Shown: positions 1 to 7,509 of the stretch, piece by piece | Layout: the number at the start of each line of letters is the position of its first letter | Numbering within the stretch: position 1 is the stretch's first letter | Origin: an uncultured Collinsella sp. | GTDB lineage: Bacteria; Actinomycetota; Coriobacteriia; Coriobacteriales; Coriobacteriaceae | Direction: 5' to 3' | Assembly: GCA_900751755.1 (NCBI GenBank) | Contig: CAADSP010000085.1 | Span: 1-9,594, forward strand | Length of the DNA stretch: 9,594 nt | Made by a program: the position numbers and the translations under genes | Notes under the pieces: model-generated | The model's database searches: none | What the model saw: the letters and a program-made list of their open reading frames with translations, nothing else | What the model was told of the DNA's origin: nothing

Positions 1-2
1 GC

Positions 3-1487
3 CCCCCCGCCCCGCTTGCCTATCCCGAGCTCCCGCGCTCGTTTATCCATAGCTTTATCGGCCCGACCCAGCCGCACCGCGCGCAGGTCGAGGCGCTCGA
101 TGCCCTGGCCGATCACCAAAGTGTTCTGGCCGTTATGGGAACGGGGCGCGGCAAGTCGCTCATCTTTCATGTGCATGCCGCGCGCGAGGCGGTTCTTCGC
201 GGGCGTGCGAGCATCTTTGTCTATCCGCTGCGCGCGCTCGTTGCCGACCAGGCCTATCACCTCTCGTCGACGATGGCATCGCTTGGCATTGGCGTTGGCG
301 TGCTGACCGGCGAGACCGTGGAGGCCGCACGCGATGACGTGTTCGCCGGCCTAGCTTCGGGCCGCACCGGTATCGTGCTCACGACGCCCGAGTTCCTATC
401 TATCCACCGTGACCGCTTCGCGCGTTCGGGCCGCATCGGCTTTGTCGTTATCGATGAGGCGCACCACGCCGGTCTTGCCAAGGGCGGCGACCGCAGCGCC
501 TATCTCGACATGCCCGATATCCTCAAAGCCCTGGGCGACCCGGTCGTTATGGTTGCGACGGCCATCGCGACGGCTCCGGTTGTGGCCGAGCTTGCTCGCA
601 TGCTGCCGATCACTCGCACGGTGGTCGACGAGACGGTGCGCGAGAACCTGCAGCTCGAGGACGACCGCGATCTTGCAAGTCGCGAGAACCGTTTGGTGTC
701 GATTGTGGCGACGGGGGAAAAGACCGTCATCTACGTCAATTCGCGCGACCAGTCCGTGGCGCTCGCCAAGACGTTGCGCAAGCGTGTGCCCGATTGCGCA
801 ACCCATATCGCGTTCTATAACGCGGGGCTTGCGCGTTCCGATCGCCGTCGCGTGGAGGAAGCATTCCGAGACGGCAGCCTCAGCTGCATCGTCTCGACAT
901 CTGCCTTTGGCGAGGGCGTCAACCTGCCCGATATCCGCCATGTCGTGCTCTATCACATGCCGTTTGGCGGCATTGAGTTTAACCAGATGAGCGGCCGCGC
1001 CGGTCGCGATGGCCAGCCCGCCGTGATCCATCTGCTCTATTCGTCGCGCGACGCCCGCATTAACGAGCGCCTACTCGACTGCTATGCGCCCGAGCGCGAC
1101 GAGCTCGTCACGCTCTATCGAGCGCTGCAGACCATGTGGCGCTCCAACCGTGGCAAGACGGGGGACGATTCATTCTGCGCAAGTGATATCGACATCGCGC
1201 AGATGTGCCTTGCCATCGATGCCCGCACGCCGGTCGACGAGCGCTCGGTGGAAAGCGGCCTGGGAATCTTCGAAGAGCTTGGTTTCTGTCGCGTTTCGGG
1301 GTTTGACGACACTCGTCGTATCGCGATGGCCGAAAACCCCGGCCGCGTGCAATTGAGCAGGTCAATTCGCTATTTGGAGGGCTTGCGCTCGCGCATGGAG
1401 TTCTCGGCTTTCCGGAGCTGGGCGCTCGATTCGTGCGCTTCTGATATGCTAGCCAAAGTTAACCGCCCGATCGTACCGCGGGCCTAG
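3..1487 (+). CDS. 5'-truncated superfamily 2 DNA helicase, probably the C-terminal half of a RecJ-helicase fusion
   Basis: The frame is open from base 3, so the gene begins upstream of the window; 494 residues are visible. An ATG at 135 cannot be the start because it lies inside the Walker A motif. Visible helicase motifs, counted from base 3: motif 0 glutamine near residue 28 (PHRAQVEAL), Walker A MGTGRGKS at 45-52, TTPEF, DEAH at 151-154 (VVIDEAHH), a degenerate motif III (ATAIAT), IVSTSAFGEGVNLPD (motif V), and QMSGRAGRDG near 328-337 (motif VI, RecQ-like). No RecQ-type zinc-binding cysteine cluster follows. Instead there is a winged-helix-like tail ending SDMLAKVNRPIVPRA, which resembles the C-terminal region of Gram-positive RecJ proteins. 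From memory, coriobacterial RecJ proteins are long and carry a helicase part, and recJ often lies near rel, so a RecJ-helicase fusion is my preferred reading. A free-standing RecQ-like helicase is the alternative. It ends 15 nt before rel, so the two are probably cotranscribed. Confidence 0.8.
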   Translation, partial: PPAPLAYPELPRSFIHSFIGPTQPHRAQVEALDALADHQSVLAVMGTGRGKSLIFHVHAAREAVLRGRASIFVYPLRALVADQAYHLSSTMASLGIGVGVLTGETVEAARDDVFAGLASGRTGIVLTTPEFLSIHRDRFARSGRIGFVVIDEAHHAGLAKGGDRSAYLDMPDILKALGDPVVMVATAIATAPVVAELARMLPITRTVVDETVRENLQLEDDRDLASRENRLVSIVATGEKTVIYVNSRDQSVALAKTLRKRVPDCATHIAFYNAGLARSDRRRVEEAFRDGSLSCIVSTSAFGEGVNLPDIRHVVLYHMPFGGIEFNQMSGRAGRDGQPAVIHLLYSSRDARINERLLDCYAPERDELVTLYRALQTMWRSNRGKTGDDSFCASDIDIAQMCLAIDARTPVDERSVESGLGIFEELGFCRVSGFDDTRRIAMAENPGRVQLSRSIRYLEGLRSRMEFSAFRSWALDSCASDMLAKVNRPIVPRA

Positions 1488-1502
1488 AGGAAGGGGACCT
1501 CG

Positions 1503-3863
1503 ATGGATGCCGCAGCCCGTACCGCCCATGATTCCACCCTCCAGCCGTTTTCGGAGATGGAGCACTATAAGCATGCCGATGAGCTGCCGCCCGAGATTAT
1601 GGCGGACAGCTACGACAAGCTGGAGCGCCTGTGCCTCAAATATATGAATGAGGACGACTTTTCTAAGGTTGAGCAGGCCTACTGCTTTGCCGCCGAGAAG
1701 CACTGCAACCAAAAGCGCCGCTCGGGCGAGATGTACATTAACCATCCCGTCGAGGTTGCCATCATTTTGGCCGATCTCAAGATGGACTGCGATGTGGTGT
1801 GTGCCGCGCTGCTGCACGATACCGTCGAGGATACCGAGACCTCGCTCACCGATGTTTCCGGCCTGTTTGGCGAAACCGTTGCTGAGCTCGTCGATGGCGT
1901 GACCAAGCTCACCAACATCGAAGTCGACAGCATGGACGAGAAACAGGCCCTCACGCTGCGCAAGATGTTCCTCGCCATGTCCAAGGACATTCGTGTCATC
2001 ATCGTTAAACTTGCCGACCGTCTGCACAACATGCGTACGCTGGCGGCCCTGCGTGAGGATCGTCGCCTGTTTAAGGCTCGCGAGACCATGGACGTGTACG
2101 CGCCCTTGGCCGACCGCCTGGGCATGAGCTCTATTAAGTGGGAGCTCGAGGACCTGTCCTTCTTCTACCTGGAGCCCGATGCCTACCAGCGCATCGCGCG
2201 CATGGTGGCTGAGTCGCGCGAGGTCCGCGAGCGCTACCTTGCCGAGACCATCAAGACGCTCACCGACGAACTCAACCGCATTGGCCTGGAGGGCTTCCAG
2301 ATTAATGGCCGCTCCAAGCACTATTGGTCCATCTACCAAAAGATGAAGCGCAAGGGCAAGGAGTTCTCCGAGATCTACGACCTGGTGGCGCTGCGTGTTA
2401 TTACCCATTCGGTGCGCGATTGCTACTCCACGCTCGGTGCGGTGCATACGCTGTGGCATCCCATGCCTGGTCGCTTTAAAGACTATATCGCCATGCCCAA
2501 GGTCAATAACTACCAGTCGCTCCACACGACGGTCATCGGCCCCACGGCTCGTCCGCTCGAGATTCAGATTCGAACCTACGAGATGCATGAGCAGGCCGAG
2601 TATGGCATTGCCGCCCACTGGCTATATAAGAAGTCGGGCGGATCGTCTGCTTCCAAGACCAATGACGCTCAACGTTTGGACGACCAGATCAACTGGCTCA
2701 AGCATTCGCTCGATTGGGCGGCTTCCGACGAAATCACCGATGCCAAGGAATACCTGCATTCGCTGAAGGTCGACCTCTTCGATCAGGAGATTTTCGTCTT
2801 TACGCCCAAGGGCGAGGTCATGGCGCTTCGTGCCGGCTCCACGCCGCTCGACTTTGCCTACGCCGTTCACACCGAGGTGGGAAACCACTGCGTCGGCGCT
2901 AAGATCAACGGTGCGGTGGCCCCGCTCACGCACGAGATCAAGACGGGCGACCGCGTTGAAATCCTGACTAACAAGAGTTCCAAACCGTCGCGTGATTGGC
3001 TCAAGATCGTCAAGACGCCTTCCGCCAAGTCAAAGATCCGCCGCTATTTTGCCGCTGCGACCAAGGACGACGACGCTGCCGCCGGCCGCGATATGCTGGC
3101 CAAGGACCTGCGTAAGCGTGGCTATGGCATTTCTACGCCGCGTTCGACGCGCGCGCTCAATGCCGTGGCGGAGCAGTTTAACTTCAAGCAGCTCGAGGAC
3201 CTGTTTGCCGCCGTCGGCGCCGGCAAGGTTGCCCCGCGCGCTGTGGGCAATAAGGTCGAGCAAATCTTGGACCCAAAGCCCGAGGAACAGCTCACCAAGG
3301 CCGAGGCTATCGCCGAGGTCGTGAAACAGCCTGCTCGCGGCTCCAACCGCAAGCCGCAAAAGCGCGGCAAGAGCGCCAGTAACGGCATTATCGTCAAGGG
3401 CGAGAGCAACAGCGGCCTGCTAGTCCGTCTGGCTCATTGCTGCAACCCCGTGACGGGCGACGACATCGTCGGCTTTATCACGCGCGGCCGAGGTGTCTCA
3501 GTGCATCGCGCCAACTGCCCCAACGTCAAGGGCCTCATGGAGCACCCCGAGCGCATGATTGACGTAGAGTGGGATGGTGCTGCCGACACTCTCTTCCAGG
3601 TCGAGATCGTGGTCGAGTGCCTGGACCGCATGGGCCTGCTCAAGGACGTCACCATTGCCATTGGCGATGCAGGCGGCAATATCCTTTCCGCCGCCACCTC
3701 GACCAACCGCGAGGGTATTGCGACCCTGCGCTTTATGGTCGAGATTTCGGATGCGAGCGGCCTGGATCCGCTGCTGGCTTCCATCAGCAGCGTCGACTCG
3801 GTCTACGACGCTCGCCGTCTTATGCCCGGCGAGGGCGGAGCGCAACTCAAGCGCCGTGTGTAG
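1503..3863 (+). CDS. rel: Bifunctional (p)ppGpp synthetase/hydrolase (RelA/SpoT family)
   Basis: Cytosolic stringent-response enzyme that makes (p)ppGpp from ATP and GDP/GTP and hydrolyses it back. All domains of a long Rel are present in 786 residues, the usual length. The HD hydrolase has RSGEMYINHP, ALLHDTVEDT (H105-D106) and KLADRLHNM (D172). The synthetase has GRSKHYWSIYQKM from G269, RFKDYIAMPKVNNYQSLHT from R324, and EIQIRTYEMHEQAEYGIAAH from E353. A TGS domain spans about 427-490. A conserved-cysteine domain carries C646, C647, H668 and C672, and a C-terminal ACT domain spans about 690-770. The RFKD motif is the RXKD type linked to bifunctional Rel rather than the EXDD type of RelA, and the HD residues are intact, so both activities are expected. 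The ATG at 1503 is preceded by AGGAAGG at 1488-1494 at good spacing. Probably cotranscribed with the upstream helicase. Confidence 0.97.
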   Translation: MDAAARTAHDSTLQPFSEMEHYKHADELPPEIMADSYDKLERLCLKYMNEDDFSKVEQAYCFAAEKHCNQKRRSGEMYINHPVEVAIILADLKMDCDVVCAALLHDTVEDTETSLTDVSGLFGETVAELVDGVTKLTNIEVDSMDEKQALTLRKMFLAMSKDIRVIIVKLADRLHNMRTLAALREDRRLFKARETMDVYAPLADRLGMSSIKWELEDLSFFYLEPDAYQRIARMVAESREVRERYLAETIKTLTDELNRIGLEGFQINGRSKHYWSIYQKMKRKGKEFSEIYDLVALRVITHSVRDCYSTLGAVHTLWHPMPGRFKDYIAMPKVNNYQSLHTTVIGPTARPLEIQIRTYEMHEQAEYGIAAHWLYKKSGGSSASKTNDAQRLDDQINWLKHSLDWAASDEITDAKEYLHSLKVDLFDQEIFVFTPKGEVMALRAGSTPLDFAYAVHTEVGNHCVGAKINGAVAPLTHEIKTGDRVEILTNKSSKPSRDWLKIVKTPSAKSKIRRYFAAATKDDDAAAGRDMLAKDLRKRGYGISTPRSTRALNAVAEQFNFKQLEDLFAAVGAGKVAPRAVGNKVEQILDPKPEEQLTKAEAIAEVVKQPARGSNRKPQKRGKSASNGIIVKGESNSGLLVRLAHCCNPVTGDDIVGFITRGRGVSVHRANCPNVKGLMEHPERMIDVEWDGAADTLFQVEIVVECLDRMGLLKDVTIAIGDAGGNILSAATSTNREGIATLRFMVEISDASGLDPLLASISSVDSVYDARRLMPGEGGAQLKRRV

Positions 3864-3896
3864 GTGCGAGAGCCTCTCAGCATCATAGATATTGGT

Positions 3897-3934
3897 TACG
3901 TTCGAGGCATCGTTTGGTGCCTCGAACGTATTTT
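3897..3934 (+). terminator. Perfect 13-bp stem-loop with short T-tract between rel and the MBL hydrolase
   Basis: The arms TACGTTCGAGGCA (3897-3909) and TGCCTCGAACGTA (3918-3930) are perfect reverse complements around an 8-nt loop, followed by TTTT. The Shine-Dalgarno sequence of the next gene starts immediately after, at 3935. The short T-tract and the lack of a clear promoter between hairpin and gene suggest a partial terminator or an mRNA processing/stability hairpin rather than a complete stop. Confidence 0.65.
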
Positions 3935-3951
3935 AGAAGGAGGGTATGCGC

Positions 3952-4635
3952 ATGGGCGATATGACTTTGGACCTGACACCCCGAGGCGCGGCTTCGATTG
4001 AGGCGCTCGTCAACGGCCCGATTCAGACCAACAGCTACGCCGTGATTTCGAATGACGAGTGCTTAATCGTCGATCCGGCGTGGGAGGGCGAGCGTCTTGT
4101 GGAGCATATCCGCACCGCGCATCCCGAGGTGCGCGTGCTCGGCTCTGTCTGCACGCACGGTCATGCCGACCATGTTGGCGGGGTTGCCGGGGTTCGAGCT
4201 GTCGTTGGCGACAGCGCACTATATGAGTTGTGCGCTAAGGACGTGACGGTACCTCGCGCAAATATCGAGGAGCAGCGCGCCATGTGGGGTATCGAGACGC
4301 CCGATCCGGGTGAGCCGACGCGTTTGCTTGCCGAGGGCGATACAATCGAGGTGGGCGACGTCTGCCTGCAGGTGATCGAGACGCCGGGGCATACGCCGGG
4401 CGGCATCGTCCTGTTCGCCGCGACCGAGCAGGGGAACATCGCCTTTGTGGGCGACACGCTTTTCCCGGGCAGTCACGGTCGTACCGATCTTTCCGGCGGT
4501 GACGAGGCGGCGATTATGCGCTCGCTCTCCAAACTTGCCAAGACGCTTCCGCCCGATACCGTTTGCTTGACGGGCCATGGCGATTCGACCACGATGGCGC
4601 GCGAACTTATGCAGAACCCGTTTATGCAGATGTAG
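3952..4635 (+). CDS. Metallo-beta-lactamase-fold hydrolase, glyoxalase II-like
   Basis: Probable cytosolic zinc hydrolase of the glyoxalase II/YcbL-like group, 227 residues, without signal peptide or membrane segment. The metal ligands are complete: THGHADHVGG (H69, H71, D73, H74), PGHTPGG (H147), FVGDTLFPGSHGRTDL (D168) and LTGHGDST (H209). Family members cleave thioesters such as S-lactoylglutathione or act on other esters and phosphate esters; the substrate cannot be read from sequence. Three in-frame ATGs occur at 3946, 3952 and 3961. The Shine-Dalgarno AGAAGGAGGG at 3935-3944 is too close to 3946 and 8 nt from 3952, so 3952 is preferred. A similar MBL gene often sits downstream of rel in Gram-positive genomes, which fits this order. 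Confidence 0.9.
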   Translation: MGDMTLDLTPRGAASIEALVNGPIQTNSYAVISNDECLIVDPAWEGERLVEHIRTAHPEVRVLGSVCTHGHADHVGGVAGVRAVVGDSALYELCAKDVTVPRANIEEQRAMWGIETPDPGEPTRLLAEGDTIEVGDVCLQVIETPGHTPGGIVLFAATEQGNIAFVGDTLFPGSHGRTDLSGGDEAAIMRSLSKLAKTLPPDTVCLTGHGDSTTMARELMQNPFMQM

Positions 4636-4752
4636 GCTTGAAGCCGTCTTTCGAACCACGAAGACCGCTCAATCGTCAAGCTATTTTCCCCAGTGGGTCG
4701 ATTCTGTGGGGCAAACGGTCAAAATTTGTCCAATCGGATGGTATTCGTGAAC

Positions 4753-4764
4753 AAACGAACGTTT
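4753..4764. promoter_or_regulatory. 12-bp palindrome upstream of the aldolase promoter, candidate operator
   Basis: AAACG-AA-CGTTT is a 5-2-5 inverted repeat lying over the expected -35 position of the aldolase promoter. Its form suits a dimeric repressor such as a LacI-type regulator, but nothing in the window identifies the protein. Just upstream, 4717-4731 holds a second imperfect palindrome, GGTCAAA-A-TTTGTCC, with one mismatched pair. Confidence 0.35.
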
Positions 4765-4780
4765 ATGCTCGGGTATGTCG

Positions 4781-4789
4781 TGGTAAAAT
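4781..4789 (+). promoter_or_regulatory. Extended -10 promoter for the aldolase gene
   Basis: TGGTAAAAT has the extended -10 TGN element followed by TAAAAT, one mismatch from TATAAT. No good -35 hexamer is seen at 16-18 nt upstream, which is normal for extended -10 promoters. Transcription would start near 4796, giving a leader of about 34 nt before the ATG at 4830. Confidence 0.6.
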
Positions 4790-4829
4790 CTCAGGCGTTA
4801 TCGGAGCAACCTTACAGGAGGTTTCTTTT

Positions 4830-5696
4830 ATGCTCGTCAACGCAGCAGACATGCTCAAGAAGGCCGAGGCCGGCAAGTACGGTCTCGGTGCCTTCAACAC
4901 CAACAACCTCGAGTGGACCCTGGCTATTCTCCAGGCCGCCGAGGAGGCCAAGTCTCCGCTGATCCTTCAGTGCACCGCTGGTGCCGCTAAGTGGATGGGC
5001 GGTTTCAAGGTCTGCGCCGACATGGTCAAGGCTGCCGTCGAGGCCACGGGCGTTACCGTTCCCGTCGCCCTTCACCTCGATCACGGTTCTTACGAGGACT
5101 GCTTCAAGTGCATCGAGGCCGGCTTCACGTCCATCATGTATGACGGCTCTCACGAGGAGACCTTCCAGCTTAACCTCGACCGCACCAAGGAGCTCGTTGA
5201 GCTTGCCCACTCCAAGGGCATGTCCATCGAGGCCGAGGTCGGCGGCATCGGCGGCACCGAGGACGGCGTGACCTCCAGCGGCGAGCTCGCTGATCCTGCT
5301 GAGTGCAAGCAGATTGCTGACCTGGGCGTCGACTTCCTCGCCTGCGGTATCGGCAACATCCACGGCGTGTACCCTGCCGACTGGGCTGGCCTTTCCTTCG
5401 AGCGCCTGGGCGAGATCAAGGCTCAGACCGGCGACCTGCCCCTCGTCCTGCACGGTGGCACCGGCATCCCCGAGGATCAGATCAAGAAGGCCATCTCCCT
5501 GGGTATCTCCAAGATCAACGTCAACACCGATCTGCAGCTCGTCTTCGCCAAGGGCGTTCGCGAGTACATCGAGGCTGGCAAGGATCAGCAGGGCAAGGGC
5601 TTTGACCCCCGCAAGCTCCTCAAGCCTGGTCGCGACAACATCGTTGCCCGCACCAAGGAGCTCATGGAGGAGTTTGGCTCCGTCAACAAGGCGTAA
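4830..5696 (+). CDS. fba: Class II fructose-bisphosphate aldolase
   Basis: Cytosolic zinc-dependent glycolytic enzyme cleaving fructose 1,6-bisphosphate to glyceraldehyde 3-phosphate and dihydroxyacetone phosphate. The 288 residues fit the shorter class II aldolases, the GatY/KbaY/FbaA-like group. Visible motifs: GAFNTNNLEWTLAILQAAEE near the N-terminus, VALHLDHGS (D84 as catalytic acid, H85 as metal ligand), IEAEVGGIGG (E134/E136), GIGNIHGVYP (H178), LVLHGGTGIP (H208), and the phosphate-binding KINVNTDLQ. The frame stays open upstream to 4563, inside the preceding gene, but AGGAGGT at 4816-4822 stands 7 nt before the ATG at 4830, and the protein from there begins as family members do. Strong bias toward C-ending codons and AAG/GAG suggests high expression. 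A tagatose-bisphosphate aldolase is the alternative specificity; with no sugar catabolic genes nearby, the glycolytic role is more likely. Confidence 0.95.
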   Translation: MLVNAADMLKKAEAGKYGLGAFNTNNLEWTLAILQAAEEAKSPLILQCTAGAAKWMGGFKVCADMVKAAVEATGVTVPVALHLDHGSYEDCFKCIEAGFTSIMYDGSHEETFQLNLDRTKELVELAHSKGMSIEAEVGGIGGTEDGVTSSGELADPAECKQIADLGVDFLACGIGNIHGVYPADWAGLSFERLGEIKAQTGDLPLVLHGGTGIPEDQIKKAISLGISKINVNTDLQLVFAKGVREYIEAGKDQQGKGFDPRKLLKPGRDNIVARTKELMEEFGSVNKA

Positions 5697-5700
5697 GCGT

Positions 5701-5819
5701 CGCTAAACTTCCCGCCGGAAGCCCCGTCTCCCTACACTGTTTCCTTTGCGCTCACCTGGCTTCGCCAGAAGTCGCGCCAAGGAAACAGTTCCGGGGGACG
5801 GGGCTTCCTTCGTTTAACG
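5701..5819. repeat. Long imperfect inverted repeat (giant hairpin) after the aldolase gene
   Basis: Starting 4 nt after the aldolase stop, nested complementary arms fold almost the whole segment. CGCTAAAC (5701-5708) pairs with GTTTAACG (5812-5819) with one mismatch. GGAAGCCCCGTC (5717-5728) pairs perfectly with 5797-5808. CCC (5730-5732) pairs with GGG (5794-5796). ACTGTTTCCTT (5736-5746) pairs perfectly with 5779-5789. CTGGC (5756-5760) pairs with GCCAG (5764-5768) around a TTC loop. There is no T-tract directly after the stem, so it is not a textbook terminator. It could be a small palindromic repeat element (MITE or REP-like), an mRNA-stabilising 3' hairpin, or a terminator helped by the T8 run at 5845-5852. 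Confidence 0.75.
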
Positions 5820-5875
5820 CCGCAGGGTTACTGGGCTGAATTCATTTTTTTTGACTACCGTTCGGCGGTGTTGAT

Positions 5876-5901
5876 GGCTCCCTTGTTGGGGCTTTCTTTT
5901 T
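5876..5901 (+). terminator. Weak intrinsic terminator upstream of the transglutaminase-like gene
   Basis: GGCTCC (5876-5881) can pair with GGGGCT (5888-5893) using two G-U wobbles, followed by TTTCTTTTT. It would end leftover transcription from the aldolase gene. The wobble-rich stem makes this only a moderate call, and it overlaps the -35 element of the next promoter. Confidence 0.4.
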
Positions 5902-5914
5902 ATCTCGCTACAAT
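5886..5914 (+). promoter_or_regulatory. Promoter for the transglutaminase-like gene
   Basis: TTGGGG (5886-5891) and TACAAT (5909-5914) are separated by 17 nt. TACAAT is one mismatch from the -10 consensus; the -35 keeps the TTG core. Transcription would begin near 5921, giving a leader of about 30 nt to the ATG at 5950. Confidence 0.55.
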
Positions 5915-5949
5915 GGGCTTCAAGCGTTCTAGTGACTTGGAGTTTTGGT

Positions 5950-7383
5950 ATGGCTGTTATTAATGTGCTGCCTTCGGATGGGAAGGTCATTGACGAGGGT
6001 CCTGTTGGTTGCTCTGTCGATGTTTGCTGTGATGATTTCCGTCATCTCGATATTGGACTGCCGCCCGAGATTCTTCGTCTCAAGGATGCCGGATATTTGA
6101 CGCAGGCTGTTGCGGCTTGTGATCGTCTTTTGGGGCAGAATCCCGATCCCTCGCTTGCTGCCTGCGTTCGTGCCGAGCGGTATCGCATGCTTGAGACGCC
6201 GCTTCATTTTTCGGTGTCGCGCGATCGGGCTATTGCGATGATTCGCGAGGAGTGGCCTGAGTTTACCGAGGAGCAGTTTGACGATCTGATTAACCGTAAG
6301 CGTATTGACTGGCGCTTTATCGATGGCGAGCTGTTCGTTCTCGACAACTTCCTCGATTCGCTTCGCGTATATCCCAAAGAGGTTCCCGGCATGCGTCCCG
6401 ATCCTACGGATGGAATTGCACTGCGCAACGAGATGCTCAAGGAGATGGAGTCACAAAACGGATTGACTCGCGTTATTACGCTTAAGGCGTCCTTGTCTGT
6501 CCCCGGCGCTCTAGAGGGGGAGACCGTTCGCGCTTGGCTTCCCGTAGCCGCCACCTGCCGCCAACAGTCTCAGGTCGAGATTCTCGACATGACGCCGGAG
6601 GGTGCTGTTGCTCCCGCGAACGCTTCGGCGCGTACCGCCTCGTGGTCTTCTTCGAGTGAGCGCTCATTCTCGGTGACTTATCGTTATCACATCGATGCTG
6701 CTTATTGTGATGTCTACGGTGGCACACTTCCGGTTCATCCGCGTATGGACGCGCCTCTGCCCGAGGATATTTCCGAGGACCGTCCGCACATTGCATTTAC
6801 GCCGTATCTGCAGCAGCTGACGGCCAGCGTTGTTGGCGGACTCGAGGATCCGCTCGATCGCGCCCGTGCTATCTATGATTACCTGACGCAGTATATCGAC
6901 TATCGCTATCAGCCGCCGTACTTGCTTTTGGGATCTATTGCCGATGACTGCGCGCATTCGCTCCGCGGCGATTGCGGCGTTATGGCGCTCACGTTTATCA
7001 CCATGTGCCGTATCGCGGGCGTGCCTGCCCGTTGGCAGAGCGGCCTCTACGTTGCGCCCGATTCGGTGGGGTCGCACGACTGGGCAGAGTTCTATACGCC
7101 GCAGACCGGTTGGCTCAACGCCGACGTGTCATTTGGATCTTCTGCTCGCAGGATGGGGGAGGAGTGGCGCCGCCGTCACTACTTTGGCAATCTCGACCCA
7201 TGGCGTATGGTGGCCAACAATCGATTCCAGGCAGAGTTTGAGCCCTCTTTCGACGGCATGCGCGAGGACCCTTACGATAACCAGATGGGTGAGGCTTCGG
7301 TCGACGGTCGCGGATGCCGTCAGCGCGAGATGCTACGCACGGTCGAACTCATCGAAATGCTCGAAGTTCCATTTTCGGACTAA
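5950..7383 (+). CDS. Cytoplasmic transglutaminase-like domain protein
   Basis: A 477-residue protein whose C-terminal half holds a transglutaminase-like cysteine-peptidase fold. The triad is complete: C342 in RGDCGVMALTF, H376 in SHDWAEFY, and D392 in NADVSFG, with GVPARWQSG between, as is typical for the family. Such domains act as proteases, amidases or cross-linkers, and the substrate here is unknown. The N-terminal part (1-300) matches no domain I recognise; residues about 35-80 look helical, and about 180-260 contain alternating strand-like segments as in domains that often precede bacterial transglutaminase cores. No signal peptide, lipobox or transmembrane segment is visible, so it is probably cytosolic, unlike many transglutaminase-like proteins. 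ATG 5950 is preferred over GTG 5932 because TGGAG (5938-5942) sits 7 nt upstream. Its 5' third uses more T-ending codons than the neighbouring housekeeping genes. It appears to be a single-gene unit. Confidence 0.82.
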   Translation: MAVINVLPSDGKVIDEGPVGCSVDVCCDDFRHLDIGLPPEILRLKDAGYLTQAVAACDRLLGQNPDPSLAACVRAERYRMLETPLHFSVSRDRAIAMIREEWPEFTEEQFDDLINRKRIDWRFIDGELFVLDNFLDSLRVYPKEVPGMRPDPTDGIALRNEMLKEMESQNGLTRVITLKASLSVPGALEGETVRAWLPVAATCRQQSQVEILDMTPEGAVAPANASARTASWSSSSERSFSVTYRYHIDAAYCDVYGGTLPVHPRMDAPLPEDISEDRPHIAFTPYLQQLTASVVGGLEDPLDRARAIYDYLTQYIDYRYQPPYLLLGSIADDCAHSLRGDCGVMALTFITMCRIAGVPARWQSGLYVAPDSVGSHDWAEFYTPQTGWLNADVSFGSSARRMGEEWRRRHYFGNLDPWRMVANNRFQAEFEPSFDGMREDPYDNQMGEASVDGRGCRQREMLRTVELIEMLEVPFSD

Positions 7384-7397
7384 TCGGTAGAAAGCTG

Positions 7398-7406
7398 TGA
7401 TAAACT
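7398..7406 (+). promoter_or_regulatory. Extended -10 promoter for tRNA-Leu
   Basis: TGATAAACT contains a TGN extension and a TAAACT -10 element about 17 nt before the tRNA 5' end, placing the start near 7413. No convincing -35 is visible, and the upstream region overlaps the 3' end of the transglutaminase-like gene. Confidence 0.45.
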
Positions 7407-7422
7407 AACTCACGCATTACGT

Positions 7423-7509
7423 GCCCGAGTGGCGGAATTGGCAGACGCAGTGGACTCAAAATCCACCGTTGGCAACAACGTGCGAGTTCGAGTCTCGCCT
7501 CGGGCACCA
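7423..7509 (+). tRNA. tRNA-Leu (anticodon CAA)
   Basis: An 87-nt class II tRNA. The acceptor stem is GCCCGAG (7423-7429) paired with CTCGGGC (7499-7505), followed by A and an encoded CCA at 7507-7509. The anticodon stem GTGGA/TCCAC encloses the loop CTCAAAA, giving anticodon CAA (7457-7459), which reads UUG leucine codons. A long variable arm (CGTTGGCAACAACG region) and a T-arm GCGAG-TTCGAGT-CTCGC complete the leucine-type structure. Its 3' part is duplicated downstream at 7671. Confidence 0.97.

Noticed and set aside
396..1031. 211-residue open frame on the minus strand
   Set aside because: Antisense to the helicase motifs; no recognisable domain or ribosome binding site.
1449..2618. 389-residue open frame on the minus strand
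   Set aside because: It lies wholly antisense to the HD and synthetase domains of rel and arises from the codon bias of a GC-rich gene.
4563..4829. N-terminal extension of the aldolase
   Set aside because: The extension overlaps the MBL gene and crosses the promoter and Shine-Dalgarno of the aldolase; family members begin at the 4830 start.
5851..5856. TTGACT as a -35 element
   Set aside because: No -10-like hexamer occurs 16-18 nt downstream.
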